This document shows positions 38,904 through 50,633 of a DNA stretch of 64,000 bases, one piece after another (positions within the stretch are counted from its first letter, which is position 1; each line of letters opens with the position of its first letter). The notes under the pieces are model-generated. The model did no database searches, was not told the origin of the DNA, and was given only the letters and a program-made list of their open reading frames with translations. Where the stretch lies: contig NC_059474.1 in NCBI RefSeq assembly GCF_018139145.2, positions 41,186,344-41,250,343 on the forward strand, read 5' to 3'. A program made the translations under genes and the position numbers. The stretch comes from Gymnogyps californianus (taxonomy: Eukaryota; Chordata; Aves; Accipitriformes; Cathartidae).

Positions 38904-40600
38904 GCAGCAGTAATTTTCCCTTTCACTGACTGTCACATTTTTCTTGTATTTGTTAACTGAACAATAGTTTTGGAAAATTATTCCTTTTGGAATTATTTCA
39001 ATTTCTTGTAGCTACATTTCCATTTCACACTTCTAGTTAACGCCATGACTTATTTTTCTCATTGCGCTCCACACTTCAGGGATTCTAATTAGAGGAATAA
39101 CACACTGGTGAAATTTCACCACTATCCACATGCAAAGTCACCAAGGTTTGTTTGCTTTATATGTATCTTTAAGCACAGAAAACTGAGGAAGACATCCTGA
39201 CCTGCAGCTTCCATTCAGACAGCTGAGGTCTCTCGTCCCAGGCAGGTTAGAGAAGGAGATTGCTGCAGTTGACTCCAGGCTCTGGCACCTCCGAGTACTC
39301 AGCACTAGGCTTAGGTTTAATCCTAAATTTAATAGAGAAACGTCCTATTCCACAGGACAGACTTTCAGCTTTTCCAGAAGTGACAAAAGGAATTTCTTTA
39401 TGTCAAGCAAGCTTTTATAAGTTTCGAAAATAAAAGTTTAGTACCAGGATAAAGATAACCTATTTATGGTTGAAACCACTAATGTGCTAATTCTTACTGT
39501 GGTCCCCTTATCCTTTCCCCCTACTGTCTCAGCGTGTCATTAAGGTTCATAAATGAACATCTAGCGGCAGGGGATCACTGCAGTGCATATAGCTCCATAC
39601 CCGCACAGCTTTTAACTTGGATGAGATCTGCCCCCTATGCCTGCATGGAGGAAAAGTGCAAGAAATGAAATTTCTCATCCAAAACCTACTAAACTGGTTG
39701 TATCTGCAAAGAGGTACACTGGCAAACTGGACTTTTCAGCACATAATCAAGCCTTTCAGAGGGCAAGGAAATTTTGGGCGAGTAAATCAAAGATTCTGGC
39801 AGCACATGGATGTTAAAGTGAAGCAAGGCTGCGGCTCCCTGCAGGAGTCATGGAGCAGCATTGGGGCCCAAAACCCAAAAAGCAGCCCTGGGAAGCCTGA
39901 ATAGAGCCTGGCCTGCCAGCTGAAGATTTGCCTCGTGTCTGAAGGCAAGAGACATGGGAAGAAGGCAAATAAATAAAACTTTCAGCAGAAGTATGTGATC
40001 AGTCACCTTAAAGAATGCAATTGTCTTCTTGAGAAACTTGTACTGGGCAAAAAATAACATAAATTAGAAATCCAGTCCTGTACAAAATTAGAGGAATGCA
40101 GAGGACATGTATCCCTGCCTTCTACAATTTCTTCCTGAATGCTAGGTTGATTCTGGGTCATGTGCAGGACTCGTAACAGGAAGAAAGCAGCAGGATTTTG
40201 GTTGTAATGGAACTGTCTGAGAAAAATATAGTGGACATATATACTCTTCTGTGTGATGCTTTACGAATAGATAAGGATAAAGGGACCTTGACACAGATTC
40301 CTAAAAACAGCATGGAGACTAGACTCACTGTAAATTTGTTTCCCTTCTGATATTGCATTTTTTATCATCACTGCTAGGTCCTATGAAGGAAGAAATATGC
40401 AGACAAATGATTGAAGATAATTTGGCTCAAGATTAATCAAGAGATGTTTGGAGTAATTTATGACATTATTGCACAAAGCAACTATATATACACAACCATA
40501 TCCCTTTCAGATTCTGTCTGTTAATAAGGGATTTGAATACTATCAAGTCATTGGAACTCTGTGAAACTCAGATACAGAAATCTGCTGAGAACTGCATACA

Positions 40601-40636
40601 CTGTAAAGAGAAACTGAGGCACGGGGTAAGACTCAC
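40601..40636 (-). mobile_element. MIR-like SINE fragment (minus strand)
   Basis: 'tgtaaagagaaactgaggca' followed by 'cggggtaagactcac' matches the reverse complement of the MIR 'cctcagtttcc...tgtaaa' region in the expected order. Very short, so the call rests on one landmark. Confidence 0.5.
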
Positions 40637-40797
40637 TCTCTTTATAATGCTTGTATTCCTGCTTTTTCAATAATTGCTAATAAAGAAGTCATTAATAGCA
40701 GCATTTACAGTCCTCTTACCAGAATCTGAGAGTCCTTTGCAAAGTTAAAAACCTTCGTTTCTGTGTAACAAAAATACATTGGAATATTGTCTGGAAG

Positions 40798-40905
40798 ATC
40801 AGGGCAGGATTGGGACCAACATCTCCTAGATCTTCATATCTTCCATGGGTAAACTTGGGTCCACAGCTCCAAACTGTGGTCAGGATTCTGCCTTCTGGTA
40901 GCTGT
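40798..40905. repeat. Possible decayed palindromic repeat
   Basis: 'gatcagggcaggattggga' at the start and 'gtggtcaggattctgccttc' near 40878 look like repeat ends of the same general kind. The interior is degraded. Confidence 0.3.
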
Positions 40906-41639
40906 ATCTATGGAGTATTGCATTTTCCTGTTTTCCAAATAGCCTCAAGTGATTTTGAATTGCTCATCTTTATTTTCTCCTCCTTTTAAGCAATTATCAA
41001 TTAAGCAATTATTCACTGAATAAACCATTTCAAACAAATGGTTTCAAAGCCAGTCTGCAGCTGAAGTGGGAGAAAGGGGAAGGTCAGGCAACACTGGCAA
41101 CCCAGTAACTTTATATTCAAGTCAGTTTTGGTTTAAAATGCATTTTAATTGTAGTTGCAGCACAAACTTTACGGTGTTTGCAAGATGGCCAAACCTGGCT
41201 TTGCAGACCTAAATGCCAAGACATCAATAAAAAATAGAGGTCTCATTTCAAACACTATTTAAAACCACAGAGAAGGCATCAGTGCCAAAATATATGTTAA
41301 AAATTGCGATTCATAACACACGACAACTGACAATTTCTGTTAATACCATAACTTTAGAGTGTATGGATATAAACATTCTGATTATGTGGCTTGAAGGCAT
41401 ATTTGTCTTGTTAATCATCCCACGAAGATCTTTCAATGCCAGGACATTCAGATATTCCCAATAAGCAAGTAGCCGACATTTGTCAGAGGCATCCTTTGAA
41501 ACCTTCACAACAACCTGAGTTCACCCCATTGTTGTAAGAACCCGGATGAGTTTCCTCACTTGTACTCAGGGAGAAAATACGGTCACTGGCTGGACTCTTA
41601 CGATTTCCAGATGTCTATAGAAATGCTACCCAATCTTTG

Positions 41640-41666
41640 TCCTGTCACTTAACCTCTCTGTCTGAA
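41640..41666 (+). mobile_element. MIR-like SINE core fragment
   Basis: The stretch 'gtcacttaacctctctgt' is the highly characteristic MIR/L2-type core ('aagtcacttaacctctctgtgcctcag'), followed by a degraded 'ctgaaaatc' in place of the 'catctgtaaaatg' segment. Sequence upstream (about 41540-41640) may be the rest of the element but is too diverged to delimit. Confidence 0.6.
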
Positions 41667-41737
41667 AATCTAGGAAAAACAACCTAACATATAGGAAAAT
41701 CTAACATTGTATTTTGTTGCTTGTTCAAACAGTGTAA

Positions 41738-41830
41738 TGTATATACATTATATAATAATACATATACACTTATATAATAATATATATACACTACACTTAT
41801 ATACATACACACAAACTCATATATATACAC
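41738..41830 (+). repeat. AT-rich low-complexity tract with a 22-bp tandem unit
   Basis: Almost only A, T and 'ac' dinucleotides. Units 41746-41767 and 41768-41789 match at 19 of 22 positions ('tatataataata' core), and further 'atatacac' motifs follow up to 41830. Confidence 0.85.
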
Positions 41831-42374
41831 TTTTGGGGGAGTGGCTGTTTAAATAAAGCAGACTGTACTTCTCTGCTTTATTCTAGTTTTTTTCACATCA
41901 TTGAACTAAGCAATTTAAATCGTTGTCACTAACATTTTAAAACAAAACTTTGTGAATACGATTATGAGGCATAACCCCAGCACTTACTGATGAACACAAA
42001 ACATTGAAGTCTTCTATATTTCACAATATGGCTAGAAAATATGTGGAGAAATTAATTAATCTGTTTCTCAGGTTTCTGAGTGACTGACGCTCAGAAGACA
42101 AATAGTAATAGGACTAGATTTCGTATGTTCTTCACAAAATCTCTCTATTTTTTCATTCATATAAATAGGCTAAACTGGACTAGCCTGTCTTGACTTGTAC
42201 AAGAAGAAATAGTAAGCTGATTTAGAGAAACAACTGTACTTAGCTAAGCTGTCTTAACATCATGGGACAAATTCTCCATCAGTTATACACATGCAACTTT
42301 TATCAGTTTCTGAAGAAGCATATGGCTCTAAGCACAGCTCTCATATTTTAATTGCTGCCAAATACACGTGCGTG

Positions 42375-42396
42375 CACACACACACACACACACACA
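42375..42396 (+). repeat. (CA)11 microsatellite
   Basis: Eleven uninterrupted CA units, preceded by a degenerate 'acgtgcgtg' stretch. Confidence 0.97.
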
Positions 42397-42934
42397 GAGT
42401 CCCATCCCTTCCCTTAGTTCAAAGCTAAGAATGAGATGGTTTTGAGATTTCAAACATTTTCCTGCTCTGACTCAGGGCAAAAAGTTGAAATCTCATAAAT
42501 TTTCATCAATGTGCATTCCAAAAAAGAGCTTGGCTTGAGTTAATTCAAATATTTCGGTAAGATTTTTATTCTTTTTAGATAATGCTATTTGTCCTAAAAT
42601 GAGACAGATTTAAAAAAAAAAAAGACATATTGTCTGTTTTGATTTTTCCCCCACTTTTTTTTTGTTTTAAAAGCCATAAAATGAAGCTGATGATTTCTGC
42701 ATTTTTTATTTAGATGACTTAGCACTTCCTTCTAAAGAAGCTTCGTAGAAAAATCTCCTGATCAGCTGTTACTCCTATGTTGGATCAAGCTTAAAACTCA
42801 GACCTGTCATTTTTTTGTGTGGCAAGGACTGAAGGCAGTTTCTCTGTCAGTGCTGGGAACAGAGAAATGTTTAGAGAGCAGAGAGGCGGTGCAATGCGGT
42901 GACTGGAGCAGGGGAAGGCTGTAGTCTGCATTCT

Positions 42935-42990
42935 CTTCCTTATTTTGCCGCTGACTGGATGCACAATCCTCAGCAGATTGCGTGGTTTTA
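42935..42990 (+). mobile_element. Possible MIR-like fragment
   Basis: 'ttattttgccgctgactgga' followed by 'tgcacaatcctcagcagatt' resembles the MIR stretch 'tctgccactgacttgctgtgtgaccttgggcaagt'. It is strongly decayed and could be chance. Confidence 0.3.
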
Positions 42991-43264
42991 ATGCCTAAAG
43001 GTCAGATCTGGATGCTACGAGTGTTTTGCTGACAAAAGGACCCCTATCGTGCGTACAACCTGCACTGGAAAAACTATTCCTTTGCCAGTGTAATTTATTC
43101 CAGTCCTTCACAGTTCAATAGTGTGGTTCCCAGGGACCATACCTCTTTCTGTCCTCTGAAAAAAATTTCCCAGGCAGAAATTTGTACTGCACATATAACT
43201 GAAGTTCCCTCTCTTCAAGCATGACAGGAATGAGAACTTGGAAAAACATTTGTGCATTGTGTTA

Positions 43265-43310
43265 TCTGTGCTGCTGCGTAATTATTATCATGTTTCTCAG
43301 CAGCACCAGA
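43265..43310. repeat. Hairpin, 9-bp perfect stem extended to 12 bp by a single bulge
   Basis: 'gtgctgctg' (43268-43276) and 'cagcagcac' (43298-43306) are exact reverse complements. Outside them 'tct' (43265-43267) pairs with 'aga' (43308-43310) with one unpaired C. The loop is 21 bases. Confidence 0.7.
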
Positions 43311-45207
43311 ATACAAGTGGCTGATTTTCCAAAGTGACGACCATCGTTGCTTGCCGTCAGCTGTGATGTGAGGAATGGCTGTGCAGTGCTTTAGGAAGCC
43401 AGGCTGCTCAAACATGCTACTGTAAGAGACAGCAGTATATAGCAGCTTACTTGCCTTTGGTTTGCACGGACCTCTCCGATAAAATCCTGGCAGACTGAGG
43501 ATGGAGACTGTGGGGATGGTTTTCCTGCTTTTTCATCATGTTAGTAAGACCTTCAGATCAGTTACACTTATTTTATGTTGTTTTGCTGGTTCTTATTCTT
43601 TTGAGGAAATATAGGCTTGAGCAACAGACTCTGGGCTCTTCCACACCTCTTAAAATATAGCCTTTAGAGAAGTTTCCAGTAAAGGAATGAGTGTTGTCAA
43701 CTAGTTAGCACAAGCCATTGGAAAAATCCCTGAACTCCGTACAGGCAGAATAATTACACACAAATGCATTCAGGAATCCTATGGAAAATGTAGTCCAGTG
43801 ACCTGGCATGGTTACAGCACAATTTAGCAAGTATGTTAGAACAAATTACTCCTTTTAACCATAAGCCATTCTGTTTCACGCTTTTAATGAAGGCCTGTGC
43901 CACACACTAGAATACTTCTCACCTCATTACTACTCATAAAAAGCAATGATCCATTCAAAGGCTCCTCATATCTCCCATATGAGATGTAAAAGAGCCCACT
44001 CTTTCTCAATCTGGCACAAAAGAGAAGAACAGCTTCTTTCTTCAGCCTTTGATGTTGATCATTAGGATGTTTACTAGATAAAAGAACTGAAAAATTTATC
44101 TGTGTAACTTCACTGCTGTCGTGTGTTAGCATTCTGCCTCCTGGCCCCCGGCTCCCTATTTATAAATGTAAATCTCTTGTTGCTGTTTAGGGAAGGAAAA
44201 GGGTTTCAAGATTTCTCATGAGCAATTATTTTGCTCTCTCTGTGCATATATGTACATATTTATATATAAAAAGTATATAACAAAAGGGGGAAAAAGGGTG
44301 AAGAGAGAGAAATATCCAGTGAACTTGAAGAATATAATAAGGCAGTAAAACAGAAACTATGAACTAAATAAAAATTAAATAAGACATACTGTCTGATAAG
44401 CAAGTTTAAAAAAAATAATCAGGCCTGAATTTAAGCTAGTTATTACACAAACACACGCACGTATACCACACACGCACTGCATGTAGTTGTGTGTATTTAA
44501 AAATACAAGGGCAAAACTGCAAATGGCATTTTCTCAAGGAGGAATGTTCTTATTTGTTAGTAGTAAGCCCATATCTATTGCTTTATTTTTGCTTTTGCTT
44601 GAAATAGTCCAACAAAGGACTTTATTCTGACAGCAATTTTACTATTTCAGTATGTCTTAGCAAACCACTTTCAAACAGATTCTGCATCGCCTACTCCAGC
44701 ACCACGATGGCAAGTGACCAGCACAGGCATTACACTCAGTGACACAAGGTGGCCTAAGGTCTTTTCTGCCAACCTGCTGGGGTTTAACCCATACCCCCAA
44801 ATGGGTGGGCTATAGCTAGAGGAGAGTTGGGGTATACCAGTGGGACACTCAGGTGTGCTGTTCTGGTTGTCAGTGGAGATGACCCAACCCCAAATCTGTC
44901 ACCACAATTGCTCGTTTAATTACTCTCTAGTTCAGTCAAAGGGACCTGGGTTGCTTTGAGAGTTTTTAATTAGTAAGGCTCTTCTCATTTGAATTATGTC
45001 CACTGAATCAAATCAGAACCACAAGCTTTAAAATTTCATATAACTAATGTGAAAACCTGAAATACCTCAGGGCTTGGCAAGGTGGGACATGTCTTTTAGC
45101 CATATGGTGTAGCCGTAGCAAGGTATGTTGTGCACCTTACTGAGGCACATAGAAGCAAAACTGTTCACCTCCACCAGCCAGGGAGGATCTAGAAACACAG
45201 AAGACTA

Positions 45208-45415
45208 GGATCTGCCATTCTCATTGAGGCCAGCAGTTTGTTTAACTTAGTATCCTGTTCCAGCCAGCAGTGTGTGATGCTTCAAAGAAACATGCAAGCT
45301 ACCCCATAACAACCAAAAGTCATACCCTGAGTAATAACTTGCCTGTAGGAAAGGTTTCCCTCCTAATCTCAAGCAGTTAGTTATGCCGGGAAGCTTGAGT
45401 ATTTTAAATCCCCGG
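45208..45415. repeat. Dispersed sauropsid repeat, same family type as the 26.4-kb tail
   Basis: Ordered landmarks fit a repeat I know from turtle, crocodile and bird sequence: 'ttagtatcctgttccagcca' (45247-45266), 'gtgatgcttcaaagaaacatg' (45274 onward), 'accccataa' (45301), 'taataacttgcctgtaggaa' (45332-45351), 'tttccctcctaatctcaagc' (45355-45374) and 'gttatgccgggaagcttgag' (45380-45399). The order and spacing make chance unlikely. Decay is heavy and no open frame survives. The name and element class are not assigned. Confidence 0.6.
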
Positions 45416-48138
45416 TATCTTATCCTAGGTAAGTATGGATGTTTTATTATCTGTATAAATGTCTAATCATATTTAAGTTCTGGAAAGCCTATCTTCAAAG
45501 TGTTGTAGCAGCATTAACTGATCATTCCTTAAAAGGGGAGGCGGGTAAGTATGCTGTTGCCATCTCTCCCTTTTCTTAAATATACAAAAAGTATGGAGTG
45601 CCTCAATTCTGTGCCCAAAGCCAAACAATGACTGAATATAAAAACCAGAGTTAAAATACTGGAGCTCATGATTCACAGCCCTCCATGCATGCAATAGGCT
45701 ACAAAGTTCACATGCATATTGTTCACATTTAACTAGGAAATGTGAGGGCAATATTTTCTTGATTATTTTCTGCTTATTGACAACTTTAAAGCAATTTATT
45801 AAAAATATCATTTGGTAATGCTCAGACTATGGCATCTTGACATCTTTCTCTAGAGGTAGCCTAGACAGACTACATTAAAACTGTGATGACTCTTCACAAT
45901 TTTGGTGCAGGCAGCATTAAAAAAAAAAAACCAACAAATCATTACAAGGTGCATTGAATAGGTACTGCCTTTTTTTGCATTTCTGTCCAGTGACTGTCAC
46001 AACAGGGCTTCCGTGAGCTCAGAAACTCTGTAAACTACAATAATAGAAAAATAAACATGGAAAAGAAAAAGAATCCACTTAAACTTTTTAACAGGTATGC
46101 TTAACCCTTATTTCTTCAATGCTCTTTCAGAAAACAGTATTCAATCACCTACTGCAAGATCATAGGTGATGATATCAAACACCAAGAAACACTTAAGCCA
46201 TACTGCTTCTAAATTAAATTGGTATTCTCCAGGCACTTATTCAGAAACATGAACTTGGCTTTAAATATTTTGAACGCTGTTTAGCTGCATTAAAGAAGTG
46301 GCAATACACTAGGAAGATCAGAAAAAAAAAAAAAAGGACTTTTACAAGTGGATGACCTCTGCAATAACAGCTGCAGCACTCTGTTTTATTTGGAAGCTTA
46401 AATCAATACACATATACCTGGTTGGAGACTTATCTATCTCGAAAAAAGAATCCTACCATTGAGCAGTAAAGGGGAGGAGGAAGACTGTATCGGCAGTAGA
46501 CATGTTGACAATGTTATTCAAACTTCTCAATATCCTCCTGCATGCATAAATTTGACTCTTGTTTATAAATACCATTTAGATATAATTCACAACTCCTGTT
46601 AACTTAACCTGTTAATTGTAAAATCTGTCCAAAAACATCAGAGAACAATTTGGTATACCATAAATACTTCTTGATACCAAACACAGTCATGGCATTTACA
46701 ACTGCATTAGAAAATCTACATTTATTTCATAATCTGGCGGTAAGAATGACAAAGACACAAACAGCATAAGCTTGAACCATTTCCAATCACAATCGTCATT
46801 CACTGATAAAAGAAAAAAAATCCCCAAAAGCCAGTGCAGCTATTGGCCAATGCTCCTCTCTGCTTTTGCTATCTATCAGACTGCAATAAATTGTTAGATC
46901 AGGGTAGGCTGATGAAAAATGTTTAGGAAAAAAAAACATAAAAAATTCCTTTTGAACTTTATCATATCTCAGTTGTATGGGATCCCGAGAACAAGAACTT
47001 TTCATACTTGTTGTTTCAAAAACAGTACATTTAGGTCTCAGCCTATCTTTTTTACAGCTGACATGTGTATATTATTTTGTAACAAAGAAACCTGTCAGCT
47101 GTATTGGACTGTTTATTACTTTGACAACTTGATTTTGACTTTTTCTGCATGATTTGCCAAGATTAGCTTTTATTTACAGGGTTTTATGTTCTAAGATGAG
47201 GTGAAAGTAAGAACAGCAAATATATCTTTTTCCCTGACATCTCCAATAATTTTACCTGGTCAAATGTTTGGATACATAGAGCTGCAGTAAAAATGCATGA
47301 TTAGTACACTCCCCTGTGGATTATGAACAGAAAGCATGTGTTGGGCTTACACACAGCCTGTGATTTACTCACAGTCACATATAAAGGTATTTGCTCTGTC
47401 TCTCCAGTGTCTTTAGTGCCCTTTTCTCATTAAAGAAGACAGATACCAACAGATAATGAAACAAGTCTGTTCTGCAAAATACAGATCTGGCTTTGGAAGC
47501 AAACATACCGACCAAAGTACTTGAAGACAACTTTCAAAAATGTTCTTGCAAGAGGAAAATATGTTGTTTATTTGTGACCCTCATTATACAAAATGTCACA
47601 GTGATGGATTTTGTAGTATCAGATAAAAGTATTAGCAGAAATAGTTCTGTAATCTATTTTCAGGATAATGGGTTTGAGGTTCCATGCATGGCATAAAATG
47701 ATAATTCACTCTATAACCATCAGCATGAAGTGGATTTTAACAAAGGCTTAATAGAAACTCCAGATTCCATAAAAATACACAGAGTAAATTCAGGGTTAAC
47801 AACCAAAACGACTACGTGATAACTATTCAATTCATCCCATCCTATAACAGTGTAAATGGCAGGTTTTTATAACGAATTTTGTTATTTTAAAGAATATGTG
47901 CCAAAATGATCTTTTGCATCGGATCCCTATTCATCGTAAAGCCGCTCACTCTTACTTAGCACAGAGCAAATGGAATAACATAGTAATTTGAACAAATGCA
48001 GCTCTTCCTGAAATGTTCCTTTTAATGAGTTTCATCAAATTTATGGATTTACTTTGGTCTTACGAGCTTTCCAGCTTGGCACACAGCTGAGAGGTGGTCG
48101 AGAAAAGCCTATGTGTTGCAGGACAGGATGTGAGTGCC
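45416..48138. other. Noncoding, nothing recognisable
   Basis: AT-rich unique sequence with A-runs at 45919-45930 and 46322-46335. The 112-codon minus-strand frame at 45473-45811 overlaps the end of the surrounding unique DNA and shows no domain I recognise. Confidence 0.6.
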
Positions 48139-48151
48139 TCAGTAGATGGCA
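48139..48151 (+). promoter_or_regulatory. CTCF-like motif, 12 of 13 positions
   Basis: 'tcagtagatggca' fits the CTCF core consensus except at the first position. It lies just upstream of the CpG cluster at 48.3 kb and may belong to an old repeat. Confidence 0.3.
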
Positions 48152-48298
48152 CCCTTCTCTCTGACTCGGAGGGGAACCAGCACTCAGTCCTGCTGCTGGT
48201 GTTGCCCATTAGCTCCAGGCATGAAAAAATAACCGGCAAATCACATAAGCAAGGCTATTGTGACTTTTCAGCAAAGCAGTTGTTTCTGTGGCTGGTGC

Positions 48299-48363
48299 CG
48301 AAGGCGTCCCACATGTGACGTGCAAGTGCCGTGAGAAATCCTGACAAGGTCGACGAAGAGTCG
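48299..48363. other. CpG-dense patch
   Basis: Seven CpG dinucleotides in 65 bases, including a 'tgacgtgc' CRE-like motif and 'tcgacga'. It sits between a CTCF-like motif (48139) and a decayed repeat (48368). Confidence 0.7.
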
Positions 48364-48367
48364 GTAG

Positions 48368-48425
48368 AGATCAGTGGGACTGCTCACAGTGCGGGAAGTT
48401 AATCAACACAAGGATAAGCTCTTGT
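48368..48425. repeat. Decayed palindromic interspersed repeat
   Basis: 'gatcagtgggactgctcaca' then 'gtgcgggaagttaatcaaca' then 'aaggataagctctt' follows a 'gactgctcacgtgcttaaagttaagcacatgcataagt'-type repeat. Further 'ttaggccttattcag' downstream (about 48517) may belong to it. Confidence 0.45.
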
Positions 48426-48999
48426 TAGACGCCCCTTTGGGGCAGAAAGTTATCTAGTTATGGCTATAAAGCATGCAGCACATAGCTTAGTACAACATAT
48501 ATACTGCGACTAGGATTTAGGCCTTATTCAGTTATACTGCTCTACTCTTTAAAGACTACTCAGTACTGCAGATTGAAGAAGACAGTAATACATCAGCTTG
48601 TTTGCTGCCTCCGACTGAATTATTAAGAGAGTTAGAGTTTACTAATGATCAAAGGAAGTCTTCTACCAATCACTGGATTACTGAAGATTTGAAATTAGAA
48701 TCCCTTTAAGCAAAGATATTTCTAGAAATAAAATAGATGTGCAATTTGTTATAATTTGTTTCTGCTGGTTTTATTGTGCTCTACATGTACCAGTCACAGT
48801 TTTTTTATCTGAGACACTATATAGATAATGCCTTCCTGACGGAGGTATATAAAATAATCAATAGTTTGTGATCATCTGGTTTTAGTAATAAATGCCATGA
48901 CAGGTTATATGTAAAGTGAGCACATTTTCAAAATAAAAAAGGGGCACTTTTGTGGCAGTATTTTCTACAGTCATGAAATACTCGAGTGCTCTGTATTCT

Positions 49000-49066
49000 G
49001 GCTTCTTTCTTTGATCTGCTCTGCATGGGTCAGAAAAGCTTCACCTGGAGCAGATCAAAGAAAGCC
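49000..49066. repeat. Hairpin of pre-miRNA size (16-bp perfect stem plus 3 bp)
   Basis: Left arm 49006-49021 ('tttctttgatctgctc') and right arm 49048-49063 ('gagcagatcaaagaaa') are exact reverse complements. Just outside, 'ggc' (49000-49002) pairs with 'gcc' (49064-49066) across a 3-base bulge on the left side. The loop is 26 bases. The size and bulge resemble a microRNA precursor, but the arms do not match a miRNA I know. An inverted duplication of no function fits equally. Confidence 0.8.
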
Positions 49067-50567
49067 TGAGCAATGCCTCTTCCTCCTGAACCTCTCTCTC
49101 CTTCACTTCCCTCTGCTCTATGGTGCTGGAAATCACAAAAAGAAGGGAAATTAAGGGTTCCCTCCCCCGCAGGCCACATCTCCTCCAATCTCAAGTGCAG
49201 AATTTTATGTCTGGATCAGACAGGACCATCAGGCCACGAGGCTCACTCACGTTGCAGGGCTGTCACTCAACAGGTTATGATGGGCTTCAGACAGCAAGTC
49301 CAAGGAACATGTGCACTCCCTGCGCTCATGGTTCTGCATCATCAGCAATGCCATGATGAACTTCAGCAAAGCAATTGGGTTAGGTGGGACCACTCACACG
49401 CATAAAATTAGCCATATGAAGTGATCGATGTGAGACAGGAATATAGCAAATATGTAATGTCTGTGCAAAGATACAGCTGACAGGAACACAGGGCAAAAAG
49501 AAGGGATGGAGAAGGGGGATTGCCATCGTTAAAAAACCAGCCCTCAAACAAAAAATAAATTATGTGAATTAAAATGTGAAACTTGAAATTTTAAGCAATT
49601 TGAAAGAGCTCAAATATCAGAGCATCTTAAAAACCCAGCACTATATCTATGAAATAGACCATGATATCTGGTTATTTCAGGAAAAAGAAAAATGTAATGA
49701 ATAAGATAATATGATTTTTTCCAATGAAATAATGAAACAGCCTAAGTGACCATGAAGATTTTCGGGTAGAAAAGTTCCAGCAAAAATCAAATAAAATATA
49801 TTTTGGAAAGGAGAGGGGAATACAAAAATGTTCAAGCAAAAGAAATTGTATTTTAATGATTATTACAATTAAAATGGCTAGAAGACAATAGATTTGCTAA
49901 AAAATATACTTTCTAGAAAATATGTTAAATAGTATGTTAAAATATGATAAAAACAACCACATTAATATATTTTTATATTTGCTATTTTAACGACCAAATA
50001 AAATAGAAGTGTATTCACATGAAAAAAAATGCAATACTATCAGAGTGCTTCTGATCTGTGAAAATCATAGAAAATTTTGTAAAATTACTTTAAAATGGCT
50101 TTGCTGCAGTCAGTTATCTGATAGCTTGACTGCTGGTGATAGATACCAGGTATGTCTTGCTGACATTTCCCCGGCTTCAAGGGAGCATCCATGTGATATG
50201 GCAACACGGGGCAGATGTGACTGCTGGGCCAGCAGTGAAGCAGTTTACCACGAGAGAGGGGAATTTTCTGCAGGAATGGGAACTGTCAAAAGGTTTGCCA
50301 CAACTTTAGAGAGGAGAATGCAAAGAAATGGACCTTGCTTTAGCTCAGCTAGTGGTGAAGGCAGGCTTTCTTTATATTGGCAATTGGTTGCATTTCTGGG
50401 CACCATTTGCAAAGCATCCTCCGATATTAATGTGCAAAGAATTTATAAGCAATACTTCATACGTATAAATCATATAAAACACTGATTTAAAGTTACTTTT
50501 GCCTTTTTTGTACGTTAAATTTCAAACTTCAGAATATATATACATTTTAGGAATCCTTCCAGTGTTA
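49067..50567. other. Noncoding; contains the longest open frame of the window
   Basis: The frame at 50009-50485 (+) is 158 codons. Its product has no recognisable domain, signal peptide or repeat, and its first 30 codons lie in AT-rich sequence. At the local stop-codon frequency a frame this long is uncommon but not improbable in 128 kb of strand, so I do not call it a gene. Confidence 0.5.
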
Positions 50568-50633
50568 TCCATTGAAGTCACTGGACCAAACTTTGCTCCT
50601 GTTTGTACTGGTGTAAATACTGGGAAGCTCCAT
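50568..50633. repeat. Decayed palindromic interspersed repeat
   Basis: 'atccattgaagtcactggac' followed by 'actttgctcctgtttgtact' and 'ggtgtaaatactgggaagct' matches the 'cattgaagtcagtgg...tacactggtgtaaatctggagtaact' repeat type. Confidence 0.65.

Larger units (their letters stand above)
37385..40600. other. Noncoding, nothing certain
   Basis: Contains an A15 run (38889) and a weak CTCF-like motif (38572). The 95-codon frame at 39617-39904 has no recognisable domain. Confidence 0.6.
42397..45207. other. Noncoding, mostly unique
   Basis: It contains a possible MIR piece (42935), the 43265 hairpin and 'catatatgtacatatttata' low complexity near 44250. No gene is supported. Confidence 0.6.

Noticed and set aside
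44781..44800. 'tgctggggtttaaccca' resembles the start of avian LTRs that begin near 'ggtttaacccc'.
   Set aside because: The following sequence does not match, and no second LTR copy or terminal CA with a target duplication was found.
48293..48311. 'tggtgccgaaggcgtccca' resembles a retroviral primer-binding site.
   Set aside because: No LTR precedes it, no gag-like frame follows, and the match to any tRNA 3' end is partial.
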